A DNA stretch of 48,156 nt from Pseudomonadota bacterium. GTDB taxonomy: Bacteria > Myxococcota_A > Bradymonadia > Bradymonadales > GCA-2716585. Of this stretch, positions 41,297 to 48,156 are shown piece by piece. Numbering within the stretch: the stretch's first letter is position 1; every line of letters starts with the position of its first letter. Location: positions 1 through 48,156 of the forward strand of contig SYOX01000243.1 in the NCBI GenBank assembly GCA_005804885.1. Direction: 5' to 3'. The position numbers were made by a program, and so were the translations under genes. A model generated the notes under the pieces. That model ran no database searches and had not been told where the DNA came from. It worked only from the letters and a program-made list of their open reading frames with translations.

Positions 41297-42775
41297 ATGA
41301 AGAAACCGACGCTCATCGCAGCAGGCGTGCTCGTCACCTTGCTCGCGGTCTTCTTTTTCCTTCAGAGCAAGGACGACAACGCCCCGACCCCGCCCAGCTT
41401 CGAGGTGCCGCACATGGCCGACCTCGACAAGATCGAGATCGTCAACGGCGCGGTCGCGATCACGCTGGCCCGGGAGGCCGGCGTGTGGCGCCTCAAGGCG
41501 CCCGTCGACTTCCCCGTCGCCGACGGCGTCCAGAAGGACCTCGACAAGCTCTTCGCCGCCTCCATCGGCATGGATCGGCAGATCGAACCCAAAGAGGACC
41601 TGGCCCGGTACGGCCTGGACAAGGACACGGCGCTGATCACCCTGCACGCCGGGGGCGCCAAGAAGGTCGCCTTCACCGTCGGCAAGGAGGACACCGTCGA
41701 TCAGACCTTCGTCAAGCGCACCTGGATCAAGCCCGAGGGCGGCACGACCGTCTTCCGCGCCCAGGCCGGGCTGCGCTCCAGGCTCCTGATCGACCTGGCC
41801 GACCTGCGCCAGAAGAAGGTCAGCGAGTTCAACAAGGAGGACGTCGTCGGCGTGGAGCTGTCCTACGGGGGCAAGAAGATCTCTCTGGCCCCCACCGCCG
41901 CCGAGGGCGACAAGCCGGCCGGCTGGAAGTCCGTCGAGCCCGCCGGGGAGAGCCTCGACAACGCCGCGATCGATCGCCTGATCGGCGCCGCAGGGCGGCT
42001 GCGCGCCGACGGCTTCGCCGACGGCACCTCCCTGGCCGACGCGGGCCTCCAGACCCCGTCCCTGACGGCCACCTTCAAGCTCAAGGCCGGCGACCCCGTC
42101 ACGATCATGATCGGCGGCCTCGTCAAGCCCGCCGCCGACGCCGCTGCTCCCCCCGACGGCGCCGCCCCCCCCGAGCCCTCCCGATACCTCAAGCTGGCCT
42201 CGGCCGACTGGATCTACACCGCCAAGAGCTTCACCATCGACAGCGTCGACAAGCGCCTCGCAGATCTCAGGACCAAGGACATGATGACCCTCGACGTGGC
42301 CCAGGTTGAGAAGATCACGGCCGCCCGCCCCGCCGAGGGCGAGCGTACCGAGGTCGTGCTGGAGGGCGGCAAGTGGGCGCTCGTCAGCCCCACCGCGGGG
42401 GAGGCCAACAAGGACCTCGTCGACGCCGCCCTGCGCACCCTCAAGGACCTCAAGGCCGCCCGCGTCTCCGAGGACGTCGACGCGCAGAAGGCCGGCCTTG
42501 GCCCCGATCAGGCCACCCTGCTGACCCTCTCGCTGGCCGGCGGCGAGGTGCGCACCGTCGCCATCGGCGGCCTCGTCGAGGAGGGCAAGACCGACCGCTA
42601 CGTCCGGGTCGGCGAGAGCGGGCCGATCTTCGAACTGGCCGGCTTCCAGGCCGAGAAGCTCGCCCAGATCAAGGGCGACGCCCTGACCAGCAAGCCCGTT
42701 GAAGGGGGCGGCGCCGAAGAAATCGACATGGGCGAGCTCCTCAAGGGCGCTGGAAACCCCCTCTCCCCCCACTGA
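41297..42775 (+). CDS. DUF4340 domain-containing protein
   Basis: A 492-residue protein with one N-terminal helix (about 5-22, LIAAGVLVTLLAVFFFL) and a beta-rich extracytoplasmic part. It contains two repeats of the DUF4340 pattern: DKIEIVNGAVAITLAREAGVWRL near 45-68 and EKITAARPAEGERTEVVLEGGKWAL near 335-360, each followed by a DLGP/YGLD-type segment (RYGLDKDTALITL, AGLGPDQATLLTL). DUF4340 proteins regularly follow GldG genes. It is the last gene of the operon; function not known. Confidence 0.88.
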   Translation: MKKPTLIAAGVLVTLLAVFFFLQSKDDNAPTPPSFEVPHMADLDKIEIVNGAVAITLAREAGVWRLKAPVDFPVADGVQKDLDKLFAASIGMDRQIEPKEDLARYGLDKDTALITLHAGGAKKVAFTVGKEDTVDQTFVKRTWIKPEGGTTVFRAQAGLRSRLLIDLADLRQKKVSEFNKEDVVGVELSYGGKKISLAPTAAEGDKPAGWKSVEPAGESLDNAAIDRLIGAAGRLRADGFADGTSLADAGLQTPSLTATFKLKAGDPVTIMIGGLVKPAADAAAPPDGAAPPEPSRYLKLASADWIYTAKSFTIDSVDKRLADLRTKDMMTLDVAQVEKITAARPAEGERTEVVLEGGKWALVSPTAGEANKDLVDAALRTLKDLKAARVSEDVDAQKAGLGPDQATLLTLSLAGGEVRTVAIGGLVEEGKTDRYVRVGESGPIFELAGFQAEKLAQIKGDALTSKPVEGGGAEEIDMGELLKGAGNPLSPH

Positions 42776-42875
42776 TCACGGACCTCGGCACGATCGGCCC
42801 GTCAGGTCGATAAAAGCCAATGATTACAGGGGTTTGGTAGGTTCGGGCGGGCCTGCTGCTCGGATTCGAGCGGGC
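42776..42875. other. Short spacer with a repeated CGGGCCTNCTGCTCG motif
   Basis: Between the stops of convergent genes. CGGGCCTGCTGCTCG is followed about 22 bp later by CGGGCCTACTGCTCG, the second reaching into the tail of the SEC-C gene. Confidence 0.4.
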
Positions 42876-43724
42876 CTACTGCTCGACGGCCTCGGCCTGC
42901 GCGTCGCCTTCGGCGACCTCATCGGCCCCAGCGGCCTCGACGGCCTCGACGGCCTCGGCGGGCTCGACGGCCTCATCGGCCTCATCGGCCCCATCGGCCT
43001 CGGCGGCCTCATCGGGCTCGGCGGCCTCATCGGGCTCGACGGCCCCATCGGCCTCGACGGCCTCGACGGCCTCGACGGCCTCGACGTCGCCAGCGGGGGA
43101 CGCCTCACCGGGCAAGGGCCACCGCTTGAAGGTGGGGCGGACGAGGGGCGCCTCAAGAGACCTGGCGTAAGCGGCCTTGACGCAGTCGAAGTCCTCGAAG
43201 GGGAGGTCGCCGCCCTCGGGGAGCGCGCTCTTCTCGACCGTGATGCGCTCGATGTGGGTGATGCGGTAGCCCCCTTCGGTGTCGATCAGCGCCAGGACCT
43301 CAAAGGTGGCCTTGGGAGAGCGTCGGTCTTCCAGGCCGCGAGCGCCCATGACAAAGGCGAGGTTGCCGAGGATCCTGAATCGGCGCAGTTCGAAGTCCCC
43401 GCCGCCGAAGATCGTGGAAGGCGAGCTGCGGGCGTGATCGACGAAGGACTCGACGGTGGGCCACTTCGAGGCGGCGTCGGAGCCGGGCGCGATGGCCTCG
43501 TACATCAGCGACCAGTCGCGTCGGTTGATGATCAAGGTCAGGCCCTTGTACCACTGAAAGGGCAGCTGCTTGGGCTTGATGAAGGAGGACAGCTCGATGG
43601 TCTGCTCCTGGGCCTGCTTTTGAAGCTCGATGGTGCGAAAGTGGCACTTCTTGAACTTCTGTCCGCTTCCGCAGGGGCAGACGTCATTCCTTCCAACTTG
43701 GCTGAAGTCGAGTTCTTGGGTCAT
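42876..43724 (-). CDS. SEC-C metal-binding-motif protein with acidic repetitive tail
   Basis: A 282-residue protein. The Zn-binding SEC-C motif CPCGSGQKFKKCH lies at residues 16-28, as at the end of SecA and in YchJ-like proteins. The middle (about 35-190) is a folded domain with an ILGNLAFVMGARGLEDR stretch. The last 65 residues are an acidic repeat of E-A-V/D-E-A units, encoded by imperfect GGCCTCGACGGCCTC-type repeats at about 42,890-43,090. I chose ATG 43724 because the Cys motif normally sits near the N-terminus; an upstream ATG at 43772 would overlap dnaX. It lies 32 bp after dnaX and may be cotranscribed. Confidence 0.82.
   Translation of the reverse strand: MTQELDFSQVGRNDVCPCGSGQKFKKCHFRTIELQKQAQEQTIELSSFIKPKQLPFQWYKGLTLIINRRDWSLMYEAIAPGSDAASKWPTVESFVDHARSSPSTIFGGGDFELRRFRILGNLAFVMGARGLEDRRSPKATFEVLALIDTEGGYRITHIERITVEKSALPEGGDLPFEDFDCVKAAYARSLEAPLVRPTFKRWPLPGEASPAGDVEAVEAVEAVEADGAVEPDEAAEPDEAAEADGADEADEAVEPAEAVEAVEAAGADEVAEGDAQAEAVEQ
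42890..43090. repeat. Low-complexity coding repeat (Ala/Glu/Asp/Val tail)
   Basis: Many imperfect 9-15 bp units of the GGCCTCGACGGCCTC and GGCCTCATCGG type, in frame, encode the tail of the SEC-C protein (EPDEAAEPDEAAEADGADEA). Confidence 0.8.
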
Positions 43725-43756
43725 CTGAGGTCCTGAAGGGTTGTTCGAAGGGTCGG

Positions 43757-45991
43757 CTACGTCAGGTCCCATGTGTAGAACTCTTCGCCATCGAGGACAA
43801 CCCTTATCTCCAGAGGGGCGAAGATCTCCTGAGCCTGGGCGACGATGTGGTGGTGGGTGATGAGCTCTCGGGCTCTGGTCCTGCGCTGCTGGATGATCTC
43901 GGCGTTCTCGGCGTCCAGGCTGCGGCCCTGCGGGAGGAGCTGCGCGTCGTCACGGACGACGTCGAAGGACACCTCCCACTCTCCCGGCCAAAGCTCGGCG
44001 AGGGCCTCGCGGGCGGCGTCGGCCACCAGCGGGCCGTGCTTGGTGGCGTCGACGATATCGGCGAGGTTGGGCGGGAAGCGCAGCGCGATGCGTCCGGGGA
44101 CGAGATGATCGAGGCGGGCCTGCATCAGCCAGGCCGTGGAGATGCTCGCGGTGGGCTTGAGGTGTCGGACGACCCGCCGCCAGGAGTCCCGCGCGCTCTG
44201 GCTGGCTCGCTCCTCGGCGGTCATCGAGTCGCCCTCGGGGTCTTCCTCGGCCTCCTGGGCCTCCACCGGCTCAGGCTCCTCGCCGTTGGCGCTCGCGGAG
44301 GCCATCTGGGCCGCCTCGGCCTCAAGCGGCGCCGTGGGGGCCGAGGCGGAATCGGGCGAGGAATGTCCAGGCGAGCTTGTCGGGGGAGAGGGGTCGCGGT
44401 CGGCGTCGAGGGGCGGCGCTTCGGCGGCGAAGAGCGGCGCGTCGGCGAAGAGGGACGGCGCGTCGGCGACGTCGCCGCGCGGCGCAGGGTCATCGCGCCG
44501 GGGGAAGGCGTCGCTCGGCTCGGCGATCTTGACGGCGGGCGCGGGGGGGGCCGCCGGGATCTGGGGTGAAGGAGGGGCGCTCCTCGGGGCCTGGGTCGGG
44601 AAGGGGACGATGTTGCCGACCTCATTCGGGAGAGCGACGACATGGGGGGTGAGGGCCTGAGGGGCGAGCGCGCGCGGCGGCTCGGGGTGCTGATGTGGGG
44701 GTTCGGGGCGCGCCTGGGCGCGCGGCGCGGCCTCGGATGGCCTGGCGGGGGCGGCGCGGTGTCCGGGGGGCTCGTGACCGCCGCGGGGTGGGCCGCCGCC
44801 GCCAGGAGGCGGCGGGGATCCGCCACCATCGGGGTCGTCGCCGATGAGGAGGCCCGATTCGAGGGCTTCGAGGCGTTTGATCAAGAGGTCGATGGGCATG
44901 AGCGGCTCGATGGCGGAGAGCTTGACCAGGGTCATCTCGAAGATGAGCCTGGGGAAGCCGGAGCGGCTCATGCTGTCGGCGGACTGGACCATGAGGCCGA
45001 ACATGCGGTGCAGGACCGAAGGATCGACGGGGGAGACCTGTTCGAGGGCGACGTCGAGCTCCTGGGGGGTCAGGTCGGTCATCTTGTCGGCCTGCCCGGT
45101 GACCTTGACGACGGTCAGGTCGCGCAGGTGTCCGACGAGCGCGGCGGCGAACTGCATCAGGTCGTGGCCGGCGGCGCTGATCTGATCGAGGATGTCGAGG
45201 GCGACCTCGACGTGCCCGTAGAGCAAGGCGTGGCTGAGGCGAAAGAGGAGCTCACGGCTGGCGACGCCGAGGATCTCGGCGACCTTGTCCTCGGTGATGT
45301 GGCCGGAGGAGAAGCTGATGACCTGATCGGTCAGGCTCAGGGCGTCGCGCATGCCGCCGTCGGCCTGTCGGGCGATCAGAGACAGGGCGCTGGGGTCGGC
45401 GGGGATGTTCTCGGAGGCGCAGATCGAGGAGAGGTGCTCGGTGATGCGCCGGATGGAGACGCGCTTGAAGTCAAAGCGCTGACAGCGGCTCAGGATCGTG
45501 ACGGGGATCTTCTGGGGTTCGGTGGTGGCGAAGATGAACTTGACGTGGCCGGGGGGCTCCTCGAGGGTCTTCAACAGGGCGTTGAAGGCCTCGGTGGTGA
45601 GCATGTGGACCTCGTCGATGATGTAGATCTTGTGGCGGTCGCGGTTGGGGGCGTAGCGGACGCCCTCGCGCAGCTCCCGGATCTCGTTGACGCCGCGGTT
45701 GCTCGCGCCGTCGATTTCGAAGACGTCGACGGAGGAGCCGCGGCTGATCTCCTGACAGGAGGCGCACTCGTAGCAGGGCTTGTCGGTGGGACCGGAGGCG
45801 CAGTTGAGGGCCTTGGCCAGGATCCGGGCGCTGGAGGTCTTGCCGACGCCGCGCGGACCGCAGAAGAGGAAGGCGTGCGCGACGCGGTTTTGAGCGATGG
45901 CGTTGGAGAGGGTGCGCGCGACGTGCTCCTGGCCGACGACTTCGTCGAAGTGTCGAGGTCTCCATTTGCGCGCCAGGACGATGTAGGACAT
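43757..45991 (-). CDS. dnaX: DNA polymerase III subunit gamma/tau
   Basis: A 744-residue clamp-loader subunit. ATG 45991 gives the normal start MSYIVLARKWRP; an in-frame start 14 codons upstream is less likely. Walker A GPRGVGKT at 45-52, Zn-binding Cys at 64, 73, 76 and 79, IYIIDEVHML near 118-127, and the SRC motif in ILSRCQRFDFKR. The AAA+ domain is followed by the DUF3 region (to about 360). A Pro/Ala/Gly-rich linker of some 200 residues and a C-terminal domain follow. No A AAA AAG slip site seen, so one product is expected. Transcribed toward the SEC-C gene. Confidence 0.97.
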   Translation of the reverse strand: MSYIVLARKWRPRHFDEVVGQEHVARTLSNAIAQNRVAHAFLFCGPRGVGKTSSARILAKALNCASGPTDKPCYECASCQEISRGSSVDVFEIDGASNRGVNEIRELREGVRYAPNRDRHKIYIIDEVHMLTTEAFNALLKTLEEPPGHVKFIFATTEPQKIPVTILSRCQRFDFKRVSIRRITEHLSSICASENIPADPSALSLIARQADGGMRDALSLTDQVISFSSGHITEDKVAEILGVASRELLFRLSHALLYGHVEVALDILDQISAAGHDLMQFAAALVGHLRDLTVVKVTGQADKMTDLTPQELDVALEQVSPVDPSVLHRMFGLMVQSADSMSRSGFPRLIFEMTLVKLSAIEPLMPIDLLIKRLEALESGLLIGDDPDGGGSPPPPGGGGPPRGGHEPPGHRAAPARPSEAAPRAQARPEPPHQHPEPPRALAPQALTPHVVALPNEVGNIVPFPTQAPRSAPPSPQIPAAPPAPAVKIAEPSDAFPRRDDPAPRGDVADAPSLFADAPLFAAEAPPLDADRDPSPPTSSPGHSSPDSASAPTAPLEAEAAQMASASANGEEPEPVEAQEAEEDPEGDSMTAEERASQSARDSWRRVVRHLKPTASISTAWLMQARLDHLVPGRIALRFPPNLADIVDATKHGPLVADAAREALAELWPGEWEVSFDVVRDDAQLLPQGRSLDAENAEIIQQRRTRARELITHHHIVAQAQEIFAPLEIRVVLDGEEFYTWDLT

Positions 45992-46033
45992 GGAGTTCTG
46001 CCAGCGTTGTGGGTCAGCGGGTGACAACGACAA

Positions 46034-46113
46034 GGCCGCCGGTGGTCGCGGACCCCGTATCGTGGGGTTGCGCCTCCCGGCGGCCGTGTTCGTATCCCGG
46101 AGCTGCGATCGCT
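46034..46113. other. Spacer upstream of dnaX, to the presumed composition break
   Basis: GC-rich, with GGCGGCC-type stems (CTCCCGGCGGCC near 46,068-46,085) but no tRNA or SRP RNA fold that I can build. The break from the alphaproteobacterial-type block is placed at its upper end. Confidence 0.35.
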
Positions 46114-46167
46114 CCGCTGGCGCATCCGCGAGCCGACGTGAACGTCCACCGGATGTGATCTCGCCAT
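46114..46167 (-). pseudogene. Truncated XRE-type HTH regulator, N-terminal stub
   Basis: Reading from ATG 46167 the peptide MARSHPVDVHVGSRMRQR is the normal start of the alphaproteobacterial XRE-family regulator found next to lnt (PVDVHVGSRVRLRR followed by the helix-turn-helix). After RMRQR the frame continues as SDRSSGIRTRPPGG, which is unrelated, and the HTH is missing. An AAGGAA lies upstream. The gene is therefore cut by a rearrangement or by a false assembly join. Confidence 0.72.
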
Positions 46168-46373
46168 TGCATTGTTCCTTTTCTTTTTTTGGCCTTCTTG
46201 ACGCCGACGCTGCGCCGCCGACAGGATTCCCAGCATCACCCCGTACGTCGGTACGTCATCGGTCACCCGAGACGTGCAAAACTGCATATCTACACGCTAG
46301 GGGTGCATATCACATTAGTCTCCAGCCTTCGGAATGCAAGAACAACTTGGTGCAGGAGAAGAACACTACACAA
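46168..46373. other. Spacer between lnt and the truncated HTH gene
   Basis: Lower GC than the rest of the window (for example TTCTTTTTTT at 46,181-46,190). No gene is supported other than the possible N-terminal extension of the HTH frame from 46287. Confidence 0.4.
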
Positions 46374-47867
46374 TCACGCTCGCCGCCGAAAAGCGACGAC
46401 CACAAAGGAAAACGCCAGAAACGCCAGCAACATCCAGTCACCCCAACGGCTGTACGGCGTGGCGCCGCGGGCCGGCGGCAGGATGTGATCGATCACTCCC
46501 TCGCGCGCCATGTCGATCGATGCAAGAACATTGCCATAGGCATCGATAACTGCCGAGATGCCCGTATTAGCCGCGCGGATCATCGGCAGTCCCTCCTCGA
46601 CCGCACGCAGGCGCGCGCTGGTCAGGTGCTGGTAAGGCCCTGTCGACAGACCGAACCAGGCATCGTTGGTGACATTGAGTAGCCAGCGCGGGCGATCGCC
46701 TCTCGGCACGATTGCCGCCGGGAAGATCACCTCGTAACAGATCATCGGCGCAAACGGCGGCAAACCCGGCAGCTTCAACGTCGCCGGTCCATCGCCCTCC
46801 TCGAACGAGCCGCGACCGATCAGGCCCGACACCGGGGCAAGATGCTTGTGGAACGGGATGTACTCGCCGAGCGGCACCAGATGGGCTTTGTCGTAGTGGG
46901 CAAGCACGCGGCCACCGCCGTCGATCGCCAGCAGCGAATTCCAGACGCCGTCTTGCGAGCGCCCGGCATTGCGCGCCGCGCCCGTCAGCAGATAACCGCC
47001 CGGCGGCACGACGGTAGCAAGCGTTGGCAAGGCCGCCGACTGCGGCTCCATGACAAACGGCACCGCGGTCTCTGGCCAGATGACGGCACTCACCCGCTCA
47101 AGGCCGTCGCGGCGGCTGAGCTCGATCAGCCGTCGCAGATGAACTGGCTGCAGCGCCGGATTCCATTTCTCGGCCTGCGGGGCATTGGGCTGCACGATGC
47201 GCAGGAGCGGACCATCGGCGCCCGCCGACGATCCGACGACCACCTGGCCGCCAACACCCACTGCCGCAACGAACACAAGTGCGCCAGCGACCGCGCGCCA
47301 TCCCGCGGCGGGTGCTGCGAGGACAATGAACGTGACGGTGCCGAGGCCATAGACGCCGAACAGCGCCGCGCTCTGCAGAAGCGGCACAGCGAAGGCCAGG
47401 ACGTGGCCCAGCGGGTTCCACGGGTATCCCGTGAACAGATGACCGCGCACCCACTCCGTGACGGTCCAGCACACCGCGAGCAACAGCAGCCGGCGGTAGC
47501 GGCCGCCGAGATGCGGCCAGCGTCCCACGAGCCGGCGCGCAGTAAAAGCCGCGAGGCCCGGAAAGAGCCCGAGCAATGCCGCAAGCCCGGCCACACTGGG
47601 CAAGCCCAGCGGACCGTAGTCGGCAGGCGGCACCCAGAAGGCCTCGAGGATCCAGTACGAGCCGACCGCGAAGTGACCGAGGCCCCACGCCCAGCCGCGC
47701 AGAAGTGCCTCGCCCGGTGTCGGCGCGGTATCCCACAGCCAGACGAAAACAACGATCCCCAGGACCGCGAGCGGCAACCAGTAGAGCGGCGGCATCGCCA
47801 ATGCTGCTAGGGCACCGGCCGTCAGCGCTGTTGCGTAGGCGCGCACGCCTTTCAGCATCATGCCCAA
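46374..47867 (-). CDS. lnt: Apolipoprotein N-acyltransferase
   Basis: A 497-residue inner-membrane enzyme that adds the third acyl chain to lipoproteins. About six helices fill residues 1-210, with the conserved EWVRGHLFTGYPWNPLGHVL. The nitrilase-like periplasmic domain carries the Glu-Lys-Cys triad: Glu in IWPETAVPF, Lys in YDKAHLVPLGEYIPF, Cys in MICYEVIFP. NDAWFGLSTGPYQH and IRAANTGISAVID are standard blocks. One last helix lies near the C-terminus. Wording of the blocks is of alphaproteobacterial type. It follows corC in the same direction, the usual proteobacterial order. Its GC and codon use look lower than those of the rest of the window. Confidence 0.96.
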   Translation of the reverse strand: MGMMLKGVRAYATALTAGALAALAMPPLYWLPLAVLGIVVFVWLWDTAPTPGEALLRGWAWGLGHFAVGSYWILEAFWVPPADYGPLGLPSVAGLAALLGLFPGLAAFTARRLVGRWPHLGGRYRRLLLLAVCWTVTEWVRGHLFTGYPWNPLGHVLAFAVPLLQSAALFGVYGLGTVTFIVLAAPAAGWRAVAGALVFVAAVGVGGQVVVGSSAGADGPLLRIVQPNAPQAEKWNPALQPVHLRRLIELSRRDGLERVSAVIWPETAVPFVMEPQSAALPTLATVVPPGGYLLTGAARNAGRSQDGVWNSLLAIDGGGRVLAHYDKAHLVPLGEYIPFHKHLAPVSGLIGRGSFEEGDGPATLKLPGLPPFAPMICYEVIFPAAIVPRGDRPRWLLNVTNDAWFGLSTGPYQHLTSARLRAVEEGLPMIRAANTGISAVIDAYGNVLASIDMAREGVIDHILPPARGATPYSRWGDWMLLAFLAFSFVVVAFRRRA

Positions 47868-47878
47868 GACTACGCCGC

Positions 47879-48156
47879 TCAGGCGGCGTTGGACGATGAG
47901 GCTGGCGGCCGCACGCGCAAACGGCGGATGCGGCGGGGATCGACGTCGAGAATCTCGAACTCGACGCCCGAGGGGTGGCGCACCACTTCGCCCCGCTCGG
48001 GGATGCGCCCCAGCAGCGAGAAGATCAGGCCACCCACGGTGTCAATCTCGCGCCGCTCGTCCTCGGACACGACACTGCCGATCTCGTGTTCAAGGAGTTC
48101 CACGGGCGTGCGGCCGTTGACGTCGATGGTACCGTCGGGCCGCCGGGCCAGCGTCG
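47879..48156 (-). CDS. CorC/HlyC-family transporter-associated protein, C-terminal part (cut by window edge)
   Basis: An in-frame fragment of about 91 residues, open to the window end. It contains the transporter-associated (CorC_HlyC) domain: GRTPVELLEHEIG, EREIDTVGGLIFSLLGRIP (here ERREIDTVGG), RGEVVRHPSGVEFEILD and DPRRIRRLRVR, with a short Ser/Ala tail. The last 30 residues closely match alphaproteobacterial CBS-domain haemolysin-like proteins. The CBS pair would lie outside the window. It precedes lnt by 11 bp. Confidence 0.9.
   Translation of the reverse strand, partial: TLARRPDGTIDVNGRTPVELLEHEIGSVVSEDERREIDTVGGLIFSLLGRIPERGEVVRHPSGVEFEILDVDPRRIRRLRVRPPASSSNAA

Noticed and set aside
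46050..46130. Possible tRNA or small SRP RNA upstream of dnaX (GTTCGTATCC resembles a T loop)
   Set aside because: No matching acceptor, D or anticodon stems, and the SRP RNA GGAAGCAG-type tetraloop region is missing.

Overview
The window reads as GC-rich DNA from a deltaproteobacterial-type organism, most likely Myxococcota. The inference rests on several signs: many lipoproteins whose mature N-termini are low-complexity stretches of D, G, A and E; a GldA/GldF/GldG/DUF4340 ABC operon; a DnaX with a long Pro/Ala-rich tail; and a huge multihaem cytochrome locus. The last 2 kb (about 46,115-48,156) looks different. It carries corC, lnt and a decapitated HTH regulator in alphaproteobacterial order and style, so it is either foreign DNA or a chimeric join.

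Layout. 1-138: end of an ISAs1-family insertion sequence. 261-1022: methyltransferase. 1023-12523: extracellular-electron-transfer locus. In it a decahaem OmcA/MtrC-type lipoprotein (minus strand) diverges from a plus-strand run made of an octahaem collagen-like cytochrome, a 13-haem cytochrome with CX3CH/CX4CH sites, a 46-residue ORF, a NapC/NirT-type tetrahaem quinol dehydrogenase, a small two-helix membrane protein, a predicted outer-membrane beta-barrel, a 13-haem cytochrome and a 25-haem cytochrome. I count 73 haem-attachment motifs in six cytochromes, and five consecutive junctions are ATGA stop/start overlaps. Together they would form a complete quinol-to-cell-surface electron conduit.

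12,700-18,540: DUF1877 protein, two acyltransferases of the PlsC/LPLAT superfamily, an Ig-like lipoprotein, a second methyltransferase and a haemolysin III/PAQR membrane protein. 18,551-18,878: a 91-bp inverted repeat plus an 18-bp tandem repeat. 18,984-22,553: an ABC exporter with two DUF3526-like permeases, followed by a convergent FKBP lipoprotein, tRNA-Glu, and a PilT/GspE-like ATPase fused to a cyclic-nucleotide-binding domain.

25,900-34,000: large lipoproteins of unknown function, a repeat island (16-bp tandem repeats plus a perfect 25-bp hairpin) and a phospholipase D-like protein. 34,270-37,039: tRNA-Lys, a GNAT acetyltransferase, a small exported protein and HMG-CoA lyase. 37,040-42,775: a repeat-bearing regulatory region and a four-gene Gld-type ABC operon. 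42,876-45,991: a SEC-C-motif protein and dnaX. All function calls are from reading the sequence; no database search was run.
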